Below, one piece after another: positions 1 through 8,408 of a DNA stretch of 64,000 nt. The stretch spans positions 4,092,001-4,156,000 of the forward strand of contig NZ_JAANOV010000001.1 in NCBI RefSeq assembly GCF_011758745.1. The letters run 5' to 3'. The translations under genes were made by a program, and so were the position numbers. The notes under the pieces were generated by a model, which was not told where the DNA came from, did not search any database, and worked only from the letters and a program-made list of their open reading frames with translations. The DNA is from Amycolatopsis granulosa (GTDB taxonomy: Bacteria; Actinomycetota; Actinomycetes; Mycobacteriales; Pseudonocardiaceae). Within the stretch, counting starts at the first letter, position 1, and each line of letters begins with the position of its first letter.

Positions 1-633
1 ATCGAGGAGTTCCCCGGCCGCGAACGCCCCGGCCAGCGCCACGAGCAGCTGCACGGCCTGCCGCGTGCTCGGCGCGAGGCGCCGCCGGGAACGCCGGACC
101 GGTGCCGGCGCGGCGTTCCCGGCGGTGGGGGAGGTGAGCGCGAGCGTCCAGCACACCGCCACCACCCCGCCCACGGACATCCAGCCCAGGACCGGCCAGG
201 TCCGGTCCAGGGGGAGCGGGTGGACCAGGACCGCGGTGAACGGCACGCCGGCGGTGATGCTCGCGCTGCGCCAGGCGGGGCCGAACCGGCGCAACCACAC
301 CGCGGCCGAGGCGGTGACCGCGAACGCCGCCGCGCCGAGCAACACCTGGGCGGTGGTGCCGGACAGGAGCATGCCGCAGCCGGTGGCGATGACGACGCCG
401 GCGAGCGCGCCGGCCGCCGCGACCGGCAGGTGACCGCGGGGCACGGCCTGGATCGCGCGGGGCAGGCCGAGGGCCAGCATGACGGCGAAGACCACGGCGT
501 CCACCGGGGGCGACCACCAGGTCGTCAGCTGCCCCATGGACCAGAACACCGGCAGCACCACCGTCATCAGGGCGACCGCCTGAGCTATTGCTAAGCGTCC
601 GCTGACCAATAGACCTTGCGCTCTGCGCGTCAC
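1..633 (-). CDS. FUSC-type integral membrane protein (partial, runs off left edge)
   Basis: Reading leftward from a GTG at 633, the frame stays open to base 1, so about 211 residues are visible and the C-terminus is missing. The protein is rich in hydrophobic helices: I count roughly five or six membrane spans separated by short Arg-rich loops, and a basic stretch ending RRRLAPSTRQAVQ leads into another helix, which is typical of FUSC / aromatic-acid exporter family proteins. These are inner-membrane proteins thought to export small aromatic compounds; the substrate here is unknown. The start was chosen because a TAGTAT -10 box (642-647) ends 8 nt upstream, as in a leaderless transcript. It is divergent from a MarR regulator 31 bp away, which suggests it is the regulator's target. 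The family call is by eye and could be another multi-spanning permease. Confidence 0.6.
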   Translation of the reverse strand, partial: MTRRAQGLLVSGRLAIAQAVALMTVVLPVFWSMGQLTTWWSPPVDAVVFAVMLALGLPRAIQAVPRGHLPVAAAGALAGVVIATGCGMLLSGTTAQVLLGAAAFAVTASAAVWLRRFGPAWRSASITAGVPFTAVLVHPLPLDRTWPVLGWMSVGGVVAVCWTLALTSPTAGNAAPAPVRRSRRRLAPSTRQAVQLLVALAGAFAAGELLD

Positions 634-664
634 TAGGACAGATACTACGTGATAACTTACTAAA
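634..664. promoter_or_regulatory. Divergent leaderless promoters of FUSC gene and marR
   Basis: Only 31 bp separate the two divergent start codons. A leftward -10 (TAGTAT, 642-647) and a rightward -10 (TAACTT, 653-658) lie almost back to back, ending 8 nt and 6 nt before their respective start codons. One bound MarR dimer could therefore cover both promoters. The spacer is AT-rich compared with its surroundings, but I do not see a perfect palindrome. Confidence 0.5.
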
Positions 665-1087
665 GTGAGCAGTGAGATTGAACGGTGCGCCCCGCTGGTC
701 CGGTCGGCCGTCCTGCGCCTGGCGCGGCGGTTGCGGGTCGAACGCGACCAGTCGGCGTTGTCGAACAACAAGGTCGCCGTCCTCAGCCACCTCGCGCGCA
801 CCGGCTCCAGCACGCCGTCCCGCATCGCCCGCGACGAACGGCAGCATCCGCAGTCCCTGACCCGGGTGTTCGCCGAACTGGAGGGCGACGGGCTCATCCG
901 GCGGCGACCCGGGGCGGACGACGCACGTCAGGCGCTGCTCACCCTCACCGCGGCGGGGGAGGAAGCGCTGGCCGCCGACATGGCGTTGCGGGACCGCTGG
1001 CTCGTGTCCGCGATGCGCGACCTAACCAGCACCGAGCTCGGCGTGCTCCGGTTAGCGGCGGAGATCCTGGACGGCCTCGGCGACTGA
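665..1087 (+). CDS. MarR-family transcriptional regulator
   Basis: A 140-residue protein with the MarR winged-helix arrangement: an N-terminal dimerisation helix, a helix-turn-helix around residues 45-75 (STPSRIARDERQHPQSLTRV) and a wing with the RRRPGADDARQ pattern (residues 80-92), where Asp-Asp-Ala-Arg corresponds to the family DxRx signature. MarR proteins repress neighbouring efflux or detoxification genes and release DNA on binding small, often phenolic, ligands. The GTG start is 7 nt downstream of a TAACTT -10 box, so the mRNA is probably leaderless. The divergent FUSC-type exporter gene is the obvious target. The last 36 bp overlap the 3' end of the convergent PH-domain gene. Confidence 0.85.
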   Translation: MSSEIERCAPLVRSAVLRLARRLRVERDQSALSNNKVAVLSHLARTGSSTPSRIARDERQHPQSLTRVFAELEGDGLIRRRPGADDARQALLTLTAAGEEALAADMALRDRWLVSAMRDLTSTELGVLRLAAEILDGLGD

Positions 1088-2566
1088 CCGCTCCCGGATC
1101 AGGAACGGCTCCAGCAGCCCGGGCTCGGCGGCGTCGGCGAGCGCGACGGCCTCCGCGGCCGGGATGTCGATACCCGTGTAGTGCTGGCGGCCCGCCGCCG
1201 TGGTCGCGGTCAGCGAGAGCAACCCGGCCCGCCGCTGGAAGAACGACCGGTGGAACACCCAGCCGATCACGCCCTCGGTGGACAGCACCTGCCGTCGCCG
1301 AACCAGGCTGCCCTGCCGGAATACCAGCTTCCCGCCGATCAGCGTGTGGCCCAGGTTGCGGTAGCGGTCCTCGGCGAGCAGCGCGCCTGCCGGGAACAAC
1401 GCCAGCGCCACCTGCCACGTCCACGCCGGCCAGTCCGCCAGCCACCACAACAGGAGGAACAGCCCGGTCACCGCCACCGCGACCAGCGCCGCCCGCGAGT
1501 GCCGGCGCAGGTGCGCACGGGACCCGTGCCCGATCAGCTCCGCGGACGCCGCGGCCGGGTCCGCCAGCACGTCACCGGCCACCCGGTCCGCCACGACCCG
1601 TGGCGCCGGCGGCAGCAGCACCGAGCTGCTGTGCTCGCCGTGCAGCCCCGTCGTGATGGCCGAGCAGCGGGCACCTCCCGCGGCCCGCAGCAGCAGCGGT
1701 TCGCTGATCTCGGTGCCGCGCAGGCGGCGCAGCTCGATCGTCGTCTGCCGGGTGGTCAGCAGGCCGCGGGTCACCCGCAGCGTGCCTTCGCCGCGCTCCA
1801 GCCGGAAGTTCCAGAACGCCAGCACGTACGCGACGACCGACAGCACCGACACCAGCACCACGGTCAGCACCGCCAGCCCGGTCACGACGACCCACACCGG
1901 CGCCGACCCGATCCGCCCGATCCACGACTGCACCGCGCCGAAGTCGGTCCGGTCGACGGCGATCTCGTTGAACAGGTTCACCAGCGACCCGACGACCACG
2001 CCGATCGCGGCGATCCCGGACAGCGTGAACGGCGCGAACCGCACCCACGGCGGCCGAAGCTCGGCCAGCACGTCCACCAGCGCTCCGGCCTGGGCCGGGT
2101 GCGCGGGGTACGCGGCGCGCTTGTGCAGCAGTTCCTCGCGCAACCGCGCGGCGTCCGCGGTCGCGAGGGCGTCGAGCGTGACGGTCCCTCCGCCGTGCCC
2201 ACCGCGCCCACTGTGTCCACCGTGTCCGGTGCCGATCACGACCCGGCTCAGCCCGAGGACCCGTTGCAGCGGACGGGAAGTCAGGTCGACCGTGCGGATC
2301 CGGTCGCGCGGCACGGACAGTTCCTTGCGGCTGAACAGCCCGCGCCGCACCCGTACGTGCTCCGGGGTGATCTGGTAGGTCGTGGTGAACCAGCGGAGCA
2401 GCCCGGTCCCGACCGCCAGGCACAGGCCGACGAGGCTCCAGATCTGTCCCTGACCGCCGCGCCCGAGGAACAGCACACCGAGCAGCACCGGCAGCAGCCG
2501 GACGACCTCCTGCACCGGGTGGACGGCGAGCATCCGCGCGCTCAGCCGGTGCCAATCCGAGCTCAC
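1052..2566 (-). CDS. Bacterial PH-domain membrane protein, YdbT-like
   Basis: A 504-residue membrane protein with repeated units of paired transmembrane helices followed by a PH-like (bPH2) segment. The first unit contains YQITPEHVRVRRGLFSR and IRTVDLTSRPLQRVLG, and the later ones contain similar YxxTxxxVxxRxG and IxTVxxxxxPLxRxxG patterns, which are hallmarks of the YdbS/YdbT family. Function is poorly known; in Bacillus subtilis the YdbST pair is associated with resistance to an antimicrobial peptide. The GTG start overlaps the stop of the upstream gene by 3 nt (GTGA), so the pair is translationally coupled. Other frames are also open over this stretch because of the high GC, but only this one gives a coherent membrane protein. 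Confidence 0.8.
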   Translation of the reverse strand: MSSDWHRLSARMLAVHPVQEVVRLLPVLLGVLFLGRGGQGQIWSLVGLCLAVGTGLLRWFTTTYQITPEHVRVRRGLFSRKELSVPRDRIRTVDLTSRPLQRVLGLSRVVIGTGHGGHSGRGGHGGGTVTLDALATADAARLREELLHKRAAYPAHPAQAGALVDVLAELRPPWVRFAPFTLSGIAAIGVVVGSLVNLFNEIAVDRTDFGAVQSWIGRIGSAPVWVVVTGLAVLTVVLVSVLSVVAYVLAFWNFRLERGEGTLRVTRGLLTTRQTTIELRRLRGTEISEPLLLRAAGGARCSAITTGLHGEHSSSVLLPPAPRVVADRVAGDVLADPAAASAELIGHGSRAHLRRHSRAALVAVAVTGLFLLLWWLADWPAWTWQVALALFPAGALLAEDRYRNLGHTLIGGKLVFRQGSLVRRRQVLSTEGVIGWVFHRSFFQRRAGLLSLTATTAAGRQHYTGIDIPAAEAVALADAAEPGLLEPFLIRERSVAEAVQDLRR

Positions 2567-3054
2567 GTCGCGTCCCCGGGCGTGGCCTGGGTGCGGGTGG
2601 CGAGTTCCTGGGTCAGGCGTTGCGCCACGTCGTGGTCCAGACCGTGGATGTGCACCGGTCCGCGTGCCGACGCCGTGGTCACCGTCAGGTTCGCCAGCCC
2701 GAACAGCCGCTCCAGCGGGCCGCGTTCGGTGTCGACGGTCTGGATGCGGGACACCGGCGCGATGCGGCGCTCCTGGTTGATCCAGCCGGACTGCGCGTAG
2801 ACGACCTGCGGCGTGGTTTCCCAGCGGTGCACCCGGAACCGCCACCGCGGCATCACGGCGAGGTGCGCGATCGCCACCACCGCGGTCACGGCCAGCACGA
2901 CGACGAGCGGGAACCAGCCGGTCAGCCCGAGCCACACCCCTTCAGCGGCGAGCACGACCACCCAGCCGATCGCCGCTCGCGTCGCCCAGAAGAGCACCGC
3001 CTTGCGGCTCACCAGGTTCGCGGGCGGGCGCAGATCCACCACCGGACTTGTCAC
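2563..3054 (-). CDS. Bacterial PH-domain membrane protein, YdbS-like
   Basis: A 163-residue protein with two N-terminal transmembrane helices (about residues 18-65) followed by one bPH2 domain containing TTPQVVYAQSGWINQERR and IQTVDTERGPLERLFG. This is the usual small partner of the larger YdbT-like protein encoded immediately downstream, and the two probably form one membrane complex. Start is a GTG; I see no strong Shine-Dalgarno sequence. The next gene upstream on the same strand (arsR) ends 17 bp away, so transcriptional read-through from it is possible, although the two functions have no obvious link. Confidence 0.8.
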   Translation of the reverse strand: MTSPVVDLRPPANLVSRKAVLFWATRAAIGWVVVLAAEGVWLGLTGWFPLVVVLAVTAVVAIAHLAVMPRWRFRVHRWETTPQVVYAQSGWINQERRIAPVSRIQTVDTERGPLERLFGLANLTVTTASARGPVHIHGLDHDVAQRLTQELATRTQATPGDAT

Positions 3055-3070
3055 GTCACCACTGTGCCAG

Positions 3071-3427
3071 TCACGCGGTCGAGCTGTCCGGAACTCCGAG
3101 GCGGAGGTGTTCGATGTGGTAGACGGCCTCGTCGAGGAGCTGGGCGACGTGGTTGTCGTAGAGGCTGTAGACGATGCTGCGGCCGGAGCGCTGACCGGTG
3201 ACCAGGCCGAGGTTGCGCAGCAGCCGGAGCTGGTGGCTCACCGCGGATTGCTCCATACCCACCGCCTCGGCCAGCTCGCCGACCGCGCACGGCCCCTGAC
3301 GCAGCCGGGTGAGCATGAGCAGGCGGCTCGGGGTGGCCAGCGCCTGCAGGGTCGCGGCGACCGTCGCCGCGCTCTGCGCGTCCAGCGACGCTGCCGGCCT
3401 GTCCTTGCCGTCGACTCCGTGACCCAC
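3071..3427 (-). CDS. ArsR/SmtB-family metal-sensing repressor
   Basis: A 118-residue winged-helix repressor. The recognition region is GELAEAVGMEQSAVSHQLR (about residues 52-70). The C-terminal helix carries D-x-H-x10-H-x2-H (DNH ... HIEH), which is the alpha-5 metal site of SmtB/CzrA-type zinc or nickel/cobalt sensors; no ArsR-type Cys pair is visible. It should repress the divergent P1B ATPase until metal binds. A longer reading from an ATG at 3469 exists, but that ATG lies inside the operator. The GTG at 3427 is 8 nt downstream of a TAGAAT -10 box and fits a leaderless start, so I prefer it. Which metal it senses cannot be told from sequence alone. Confidence 0.8.
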   Translation of the reverse strand: MGHGVDGKDRPAASLDAQSAATVAATLQALATPSRLLMLTRLRQGPCAVGELAEAVGMEQSAVSHQLRLLRNLGLVTGQRSGRSIVYSLYDNHVAQLLDEAVYHIEHLRLGVPDSSTA

Positions 3428-3447
3428 GGGAGGAGATTCTAGTCGAA

Positions 3448-3475
3448 GAACACATGTAGAGGTCTTCATGTGTTC
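3448..3475. promoter_or_regulatory. Probable ArsR-type operator between divergent promoters
   Basis: Perfect 9-bp inverted repeat GAACACATG / CATGTGTTC separated by 10 nt. It lies exactly between the leftward -10 (TAGAAT, 3436-3441) and the rightward -10 (TATGCT, 3479-3484), covering the two -35 regions. Its position and its resemblance to SmtB-type sites support control of both the regulator and the ATPase by the adjacent repressor. Confidence 0.75.
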
Positions 3476-3491
3476 GGGTATGCTGCGGCAC

Positions 3492-5314
3492 GTGGTTCAG
3501 GTGATCGAACGAGCAACCCCCGCGCGCCCCGCGCGCCGGCTGCTGCTGCCCGAGGTCCGCTGGGCGCTGGCCGCCCTGGTGCTTTTCCTGGCCGGCCTCG
3601 CGGCCGATCTGTGCGGGAGCCCGGGATGGCTCTCCTGGGTGCTCTACCTGGGGTGTTACGCCGCGGGCGGCTGGGAGCCGCTGCTGGCCGGACTGCGCGC
3701 ACTGCGTGAGCGCACACTGGACGTCGACCTGTTGATGGTGGTCGCGGCCGTCGGCGCCGCGGCCATCGGACAGGTCTTCGACGGCGGCCTGCTGATCGTC
3801 ATCTTCGCGACCTCCGGCGCGCTGGAGGCGGTCGCGACCCAGCGAACCGCCGATTCCGTGCGCGGTCTGCTCGACCTGACCGCCGGGACCGGCCGCTACG
3901 AGATCGGCGACGAGTTCGTCACCCGGCCCGGCCAGCGGATCGGCGGGGACGGCATCGTGCTCGACGGCGCGAGCGAGGTGGACCAGTCGTCGGTCACCGG
4001 CGAGTCGATGCCGGTGCCGAAGGCGCCCGGCGACGAGGTGTTCGCCGGCACGCTGAACGGGACCGGCGTCCTGCGGGTCGGGTCACGCGCGATCCGTCGG
4101 ACACGGTGCTGGCGCGGATCGTGGCGATGGTCGAGGAGGCGTCCGCGACGAAGGCGAGGACCCAGCTGTTCATCGAGAAGATCGAGCAGCGGTACTCCGC
4201 CGGTGTGGTGGTGGCGACACTGGCGTTGTTCCTGGTGCCGCTGGCGTTCGGCGCCGGGCTGCAGGGCACGCTGCTGCGCGCCATGACGTTCATGATCGTC
4301 GCGTCACCGTGCGCGGTGGTGCTGGCGACCATGCCGCCGCTGTTGTCGGCGATCGCGAACGCCGGGCGGCACGGCGTGCTGGTCAAGTCGGCCGTGGTGC
4401 TGGAGCGGCTGGGCACGACCGAGCGGGTGGCGTTCGACAAGACTGGCACGCTGACCGAGGGCACCCCGCGCGTGGTCGAGGTCCGTCCACTCGGGATGTC
4501 CGAACCAGACGTTCTGCGGTACGCCGCCGGCGCGGAGCAGTCGAGCGAGCACCCGCTGGGGCGGGCGATCGTCGCAGCCGCCGACCGGGTACCGGTGGCG
4601 GGGGACTTCCGGGCCGAGCCGGGCCGGGGCGTGCACGCGGTGGTGGACGGCCGGCGCGTCTTCGTCGGCCGGGGCGACGGCGACCCGGTGCGCGAGGTCG
4701 AAGCCGCGGGCCGGACCGCGGTGCTGGTGCGGGTCGACGGCGAGCCCGCGGGCGTCCTCGGTCTGGCCGACCGCGTGCGCCCGGACGCCCGCGCGGCGGT
4801 GGGCCTGCTGGCCGGGGCTTCGCCGGTACTGCTGACCGGTGACAACGAGCGCGTCGCCGCTCGCGTGGCGGACGAGGTGGGGATCACCGACGTGCGGGCC
4901 GGGCTGCTGCCGCAGGACAAGGTCACCGCGGTGCGCGAACTCGGCGAGCGGGTCCTGGTGGTCGGCGACGGGATCAACGACGCACCCGCGCTCGCGGCGG
5001 CGCACACCGGTATCGCCATGGGACGCGCCGGGTCCGACCTGGCGCTGGAGACCGCGGACGCGGTGGTCGTGCGGGACGAGCTGACCGCGATCCCCGCGGT
5101 CGTCGCGCTGGCCCGGCGCGCCCGGCGGCTGGTGCTGGCGAACCTCGTGATCGCGAGCGCGTTCATCACCGGGCTCGTGCTGTGGGACCTGTTCGGCGAG
5201 CTGCCGCTGCCGCTCGGCGTGGCCGGGCACGAGGGCTCCACGGTGCTGGTGGCGCTCAACGGCCTGCGGCTGCTCGGGGAGCGGGCTTGGCGGACGGCTC
5301 AGGGGCGCAGGTAG
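3492..5314 (+). pseudogene. P1B-type metal-transporting ATPase (P1B-4-like), single-base frameshift
   Basis: The two halves together give a complete heavy-metal P-type ATPase of about 600 residues without an N-terminal metal-binding domain. The first frame (3492 to about 4079) holds two membrane pairs and the actuator loop with TGES; the second (about 4080 to 5314) holds the SPC membrane motif, DKTGTLTEG phosphorylation site, SSEHPLG, GDGINDAPAL hinge motif and HEGST in the last membrane helix. SPC together with HEG(S)T is the P1B-4 (CtpD/CoaT-like, Co/Ni/Fe) pattern. The frames break at about 4077-4082, where one base appears to be missing (GTCGGGTC, expected GTCCGGGTC). This is either a true null mutation or a sequencing error. 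The GTG start follows a TATGCT -10 box by 7 nt. It is controlled by the divergent ArsR. Confidence 0.75.
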
Positions 5315-5865
5315 GTGTTGAGCGTGACGGCGAGCGTGTGCTCCACGTCGGCGGATTCGGCGGCGGACGCCAGCCCGCCGCGCAGCCACAACGCGGCGAG
5401 GCCGTGCAGCGCCGCCCACAGCGACGCGGCCAGCGGGCGGGACGCGGTGCCCCGGCGCCAGCCACCGGCCTGCGCACTCGTCACGAGGTCCAGGAACTGC
5501 TCGAACACGGCGTTGCTCAGCCGCGCCAGCTCGGGCTCGCGCACGTCGATCAGGTCGGGGCGGAACATCAGCTCGAACATCGCGGGGTTCTCCAGCGCGA
5601 AGTCGAGGTACCGGCGGCACGCCGTCAGCAACCGTTGCTGCGGGCTGCCTCCGGGCAGGTCCGCGGCCTGCCGGTGCAGTTCGGCGAATCCGGATGCGGC
5701 GACGGCGGCGAGCAGTTCGGCGCGCCCGGTGAAGTGCCGCAGCGGCGCGCCGTGCGAGACGCCGGCCTCCCGCGCGATCCGGCGCAGGGTGACGGCCTCG
5801 ACACCCTCGCTCGTCAGGACGGCGACGGCGCTGCGGATCAGGCGTTGCCGGGGATCGTTGTCCAC
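5299..5865 (-). CDS. TetR-family transcriptional regulator
   Basis: A 188-residue TetR protein: the helix-turn-helix is TLRRIAREAGVSHGAPLRHF (about residues 23-42), where GAPLRHF replaces the commoner GxLYxHF. The remainder is the all-helical ligand/dimer domain with the WAALHGLAALWLRGG stretch typical of the TetR C-terminal family that includes WHG-domain proteins. The GTG start overlaps the end of the SGNH hydrolase gene by 28 bp, so it is the second gene of that operon and is probably autoregulated through the tandem palindromes upstream of the hydrolase. Its 3' end overlaps the convergent ATPase gene by 16 bp. Confidence 0.85.
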   Translation of the reverse strand: MDNDPRQRLIRSAVAVLTSEGVEAVTLRRIAREAGVSHGAPLRHFTGRAELLAAVAASGFAELHRQAADLPGGSPQQRLLTACRRYLDFALENPAMFELMFRPDLIDVREPELARLSNAVFEQFLDLVTSAQAGGWRRGTASRPLAASLWAALHGLAALWLRGGLASAAESADVEHTLAVTLNTYLRP

Positions 5866-6647
5866 GAGGCCAACTCGTCCGCGATGACGGGCAGCAGGTC
5901 CGGGCGTTTGGGGGCGAAACCGTCGCCGGGGGACCGGCCGGTGAACCAGTTGCGGGTGCGCGTCACCATCACCGGCAGGACCTCCCGCCACACCCAGTCG
6001 GCGTGCGCGCGCAGGCTCGGCCGCACCGGGTCACCGGGCAGTGGCTCGAGCCAGGCCGGGTCGTAGCCGACACCCAGCCGGGTCAGCAGGTACGCGGCGA
6101 GGCGGCGGTGACCGTGTTCGGACAGGTGCAGCCGGTCCGGGCCGAAGTACCGCAGGTCGTGCGCGGCCTCCTCGTCCCACAGGTCGACCACCTGCGCGCC
6201 GTACCGGGCGGCGGAAGTGCAGATCGCGTCGTTGAGGGCTTCCAGCCGGCCGCGGATGCGCAGCAGGCCCGGTACCCGGCTGGACACGTCGCTGAGCGTG
6301 AAGACGACGACGGTCGGGGTGGCGCGGGTGAGCATGCGGATCGCGGCGTCCACCCGCTTGGCCACGACTTCCGCCCGGTAGCTGCGGGTCAGGACGTCGT
6401 TGGCGCCGCCGAACAGGGCGACGAGATCCGGCCGGAGGTCCAGCGCGGCCGGGACCTGCTCGACGATGATCTGGTCGAGGCGGCGGCCGCGGACGGCCAG
6501 GTTGGCGTACCGGAAGGACGGGTCGTGCCGCGCCAGCGTGGCGGCGGCCAGGTCGGCCCAGCCGCGGTAGACGTCGGTCCCCGGGTAGGGGTCGTGCAGA
6601 CCCTCCGCGCAGCTGTCCCCCAGCACGACGAACCTCTGGTAGCCCAT
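5838..6647 (-). CDS. SGNH/GDSL-family hydrolase
   Basis: A 269-residue hydrolase with all family blocks: VVLGDSCAEG (nucleophile Ser, block I), the block II Gly region, FGGANDVLTR (block III Asn) and DRLHLSEHGH (block V Asp and His of the triad). SGNH enzymes are esterases, lipases or acyltransferases acting on small esters or acylated carbohydrates; the substrate is unknown. There is no signal peptide, so it is cytoplasmic. The ATG at 6647 is preceded by GGAGC at suitable spacing; an in-frame ATG at 6662 is an alternative. It is co-transcribed with the downstream TetR gene, which it overlaps. Confidence 0.85.
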   Translation of the reverse strand: MGYQRFVVLGDSCAEGLHDPYPGTDVYRGWADLAAATLARHDPSFRYANLAVRGRRLDQIIVEQVPAALDLRPDLVALFGGANDVLTRSYRAEVVAKRVDAAIRMLTRATPTVVVFTLSDVSSRVPGLLRIRGRLEALNDAICTSAARYGAQVVDLWDEEAAHDLRYFGPDRLHLSEHGHRRLAAYLLTRLGVGYDPAWLEPLPGDPVRPSLRAHADWVWREVLPVMVTRTRNWFTGRSPGDGFAPKRPDLLPVIADELASWTTIPGNA

Positions 6648-6677
6648 TGCGCGCTCCGACATGCGGTGTTCATCTGG

Positions 6678-6714
6678 TAGACACTGTCTATCAAGGTTTG
6701 TAGACGGTGTCTAC
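6678..6714. promoter_or_regulatory. Tandem palindromes, probable TetR operator
   Basis: Two related palindromes lie just upstream of the hydrolase-TetR operon: TAGACACTGTCTA (6678-6690, 6-1-6) and GTAGACGGTGTCTAC (6700-6714, 6-3-6). Both share the half-site TAGAC/GTCTA and their centres are 23 bp apart, about two helical turns. This is the classic form of an operator for a TetR protein bound as two dimers, and the operon's own TetR is the likely ligand-responsive repressor. Confidence 0.7.
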
Positions 6715-6746
6715 GCCCGATGCCGTGGCCGCCGGGGCGTTCTCGT

Positions 6747-6788
6747 TCGAGGTGGGCCCGCCGCCCCCTCACGACGGGCCCACCTCGA
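6747..6788 (-). terminator. Hairpin downstream of the hexosaminidase gene
   Basis: Perfect 14-bp stem (6747-6760 with 6775-6788) around a 14-nt loop, just past the stop of the GH20 gene at 6803. There is no U-tract, so it may act as a Rho-assisted or transcript-stabilising structure rather than a classical intrinsic terminator. Confidence 0.5.
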
Positions 6789-6802
6789 TGCCGGCCGGCA
6801 GG

Positions 6803-8374
6803 CTACTGCCAGTCGACCTGCGGGGAACGGTAGAAGTCGATCCCCTGGACCGCCCAGCGCGGCGCCTGCTGCGCCAGCCGCACGCGGTAGCCGGCCCAGT
6901 CGTGCGTCGTCCTCGGTGACCAGCCGATCTCCGCGATCCCGGGCAGGCGCGGGAAGGCCATGAACTCGATGGCGTCGCTGTCGGTCAGGGTCTCCGACCA
7001 CAGCGGCGCCTCGACGCCGGCGACGGACGACTCGCCCACGCCCTGGACGGCGGTGGCCGGATCCCAGTCGTAGGAGTCGGCGACCTCGACGTACCCGGCC
7101 CAGTGCAGGCCGAGCGGGCTGTTCGCGTTGTACTGCATGTCCAGGTACGCCTTGTTCGCCGGGGACATCAGCACCTTGTTGCCCGCGGCGGCGGCCGCGG
7201 CGGTGGCGGCGTCCACGCCGTCGGTGTCCCAGAACTGCGGCACCGCCGACACCGGCGGATGGGCCTGCGCGATCTCGTGCCAGCCCTGCGCCAGTTTGCC
7301 GTGCTTCGCGACGATCGGCAGCACCTCGCCCATGAACTTCTGGTAGTCCCCGGGCGGCGTCGCGTGCGCCTCGTCGCCCCCGATGTCCAGGTACCGGCCG
7401 GGTGTCAGGGCGGCCAGCTCACCGATCACGTCGTCCAGGAACCGGTACGTGACGTCCTTGCCGACGCACAGCGAGCTGAACCCGACCTCGGTGCCGGTGT
7501 AGAGCGGCGGGGCGACGCCGTCGCAGTTCAGCTCCGGGTACGAGGCCAGGGCGGCGTTCGTGTGGCCCGGCATGTCGATCTCCGGGATCACGGTGATGTG
7601 CCGGGACGCGGCGTAGGCCACCAGCTCCCGGTACTGGTCCTGCGTGTAGTAGCCGCCCGGGCCGCCGCCGACCTCGGTGCTGCCGCCGTAGGTGGCCAGG
7701 CGGGGCCGGCTCTTGATCTCGATCCGCCAGCCCTGGTCGTCCGCCAGGTCCAGGTGCAGCCGGTTGATCTTGTACTGCGCGATCTGGTCGATGTAGCGCT
7801 CGACCTCGCCGACCGAGAAGAAGTGGCGGGCCACGTCGAGCATGGCGCCGCGGTAGGCGAACCGCGGATGGTCCACGATCCGGCCGCCCGGCACGACCCA
7901 CGGGCCGCGGGCGACCGTGCGCGACTCGACCCGTGCGGGGAGCAGCTGGCGCAGCGTCTGCACACCGGCGAACAGGCCGTCGTCGCTGTTCGCGCGGATG
8001 GTGACGCCGCGCCGCGTGACGGTGAGCTGGTAGCCCTGGTCACCGGCCTCCGCGGTCGGGCCGAGCTCGAGCGCGATCGACGGCGCCGACGGAGCCGACC
8101 GCGTCACGGTGCGCTCCACGACCGGCAGCGGATACCCGGTGGACGGGCGGAGCAGGCCGGCGAGGTAGGCGGCGACCTGCCCGGCGCCGTCGCCTGCCTC
8201 GATCGCGGTGGCCGGGGTGAGCCGGAAGTCGTTCCGGGGATCGGCCTTCGCCGAAACCGGAACGGGAATCACGTCCGCCAGGGCGTGGGTGGCCGGCTGG
8301 CTCGCGGTGGCGGGCTGGGTGAGGGCCATGGTCAGCGCGGTGGCGCCGAGCAGCACGGCCAGGGATCTGAGCAT
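6803..8374 (-). CDS. Secreted beta-N-acetylhexosaminidase, glycoside hydrolase family 20
   Basis: A 523-residue protein with a signal peptide (hydrophobic residues 3-22, then ATASQPATHA). A GH20b domain (about residues 35-165) is followed by the GH20 catalytic barrel from about 170: FAYRGAMLDVARHF, HLDLADDQGWRIEI, VIPEIDMPGHTNA and the catalytic Asp-Glu pair in YLDIGGDEAHA (about residue 335). The enzyme removes terminal N-acetylglucosamine or N-acetylgalactosamine residues from chitin oligomers or cell-wall fragments by substrate-assisted catalysis. The ATG start has GGAGAG 6 nt upstream. A DasR-like site 35 bp upstream suggests regulation by amino-sugar availability. It is monocistronic. 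Confidence 0.93.
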   Translation of the reverse strand: MLRSLAVLLGATALTMALTQPATASQPATHALADVIPVPVSAKADPRNDFRLTPATAIEAGDGAGQVAAYLAGLLRPSTGYPLPVVERTVTRSAPSAPSIALELGPTAEAGDQGYQLTVTRRGVTIRANSDDGLFAGVQTLRQLLPARVESRTVARGPWVVPGGRIVDHPRFAYRGAMLDVARHFFSVGEVERYIDQIAQYKINRLHLDLADDQGWRIEIKSRPRLATYGGSTEVGGGPGGYYTQDQYRELVAYAASRHITVIPEIDMPGHTNAALASYPELNCDGVAPPLYTGTEVGFSSLCVGKDVTYRFLDDVIGELAALTPGRYLDIGGDEAHATPPGDYQKFMGEVLPIVAKHGKLAQGWHEIAQAHPPVSAVPQFWDTDGVDAATAAAAAAGNKVLMSPANKAYLDMQYNANSPLGLHWAGYVEVADSYDWDPATAVQGVGESSVAGVEAPLWSETLTDSDAIEFMAFPRLPGIAEIGWSPRTTHDWAGYRVRLAQQAPRWAVQGIDFYRSPQVDWQ

Positions 8375-8408
8375 GGATCACTCTCCGGGTCTCGGGAGCG
8401 GGTCACCT

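Noticed and set aside
4070-4090. Programmed ribosomal frameshifting in the P1B ATPase
   Set aside because: There is no slippery heptamer or downstream stem, and P-type ATPases are not known to use it; an indel or sequencing error is simpler.
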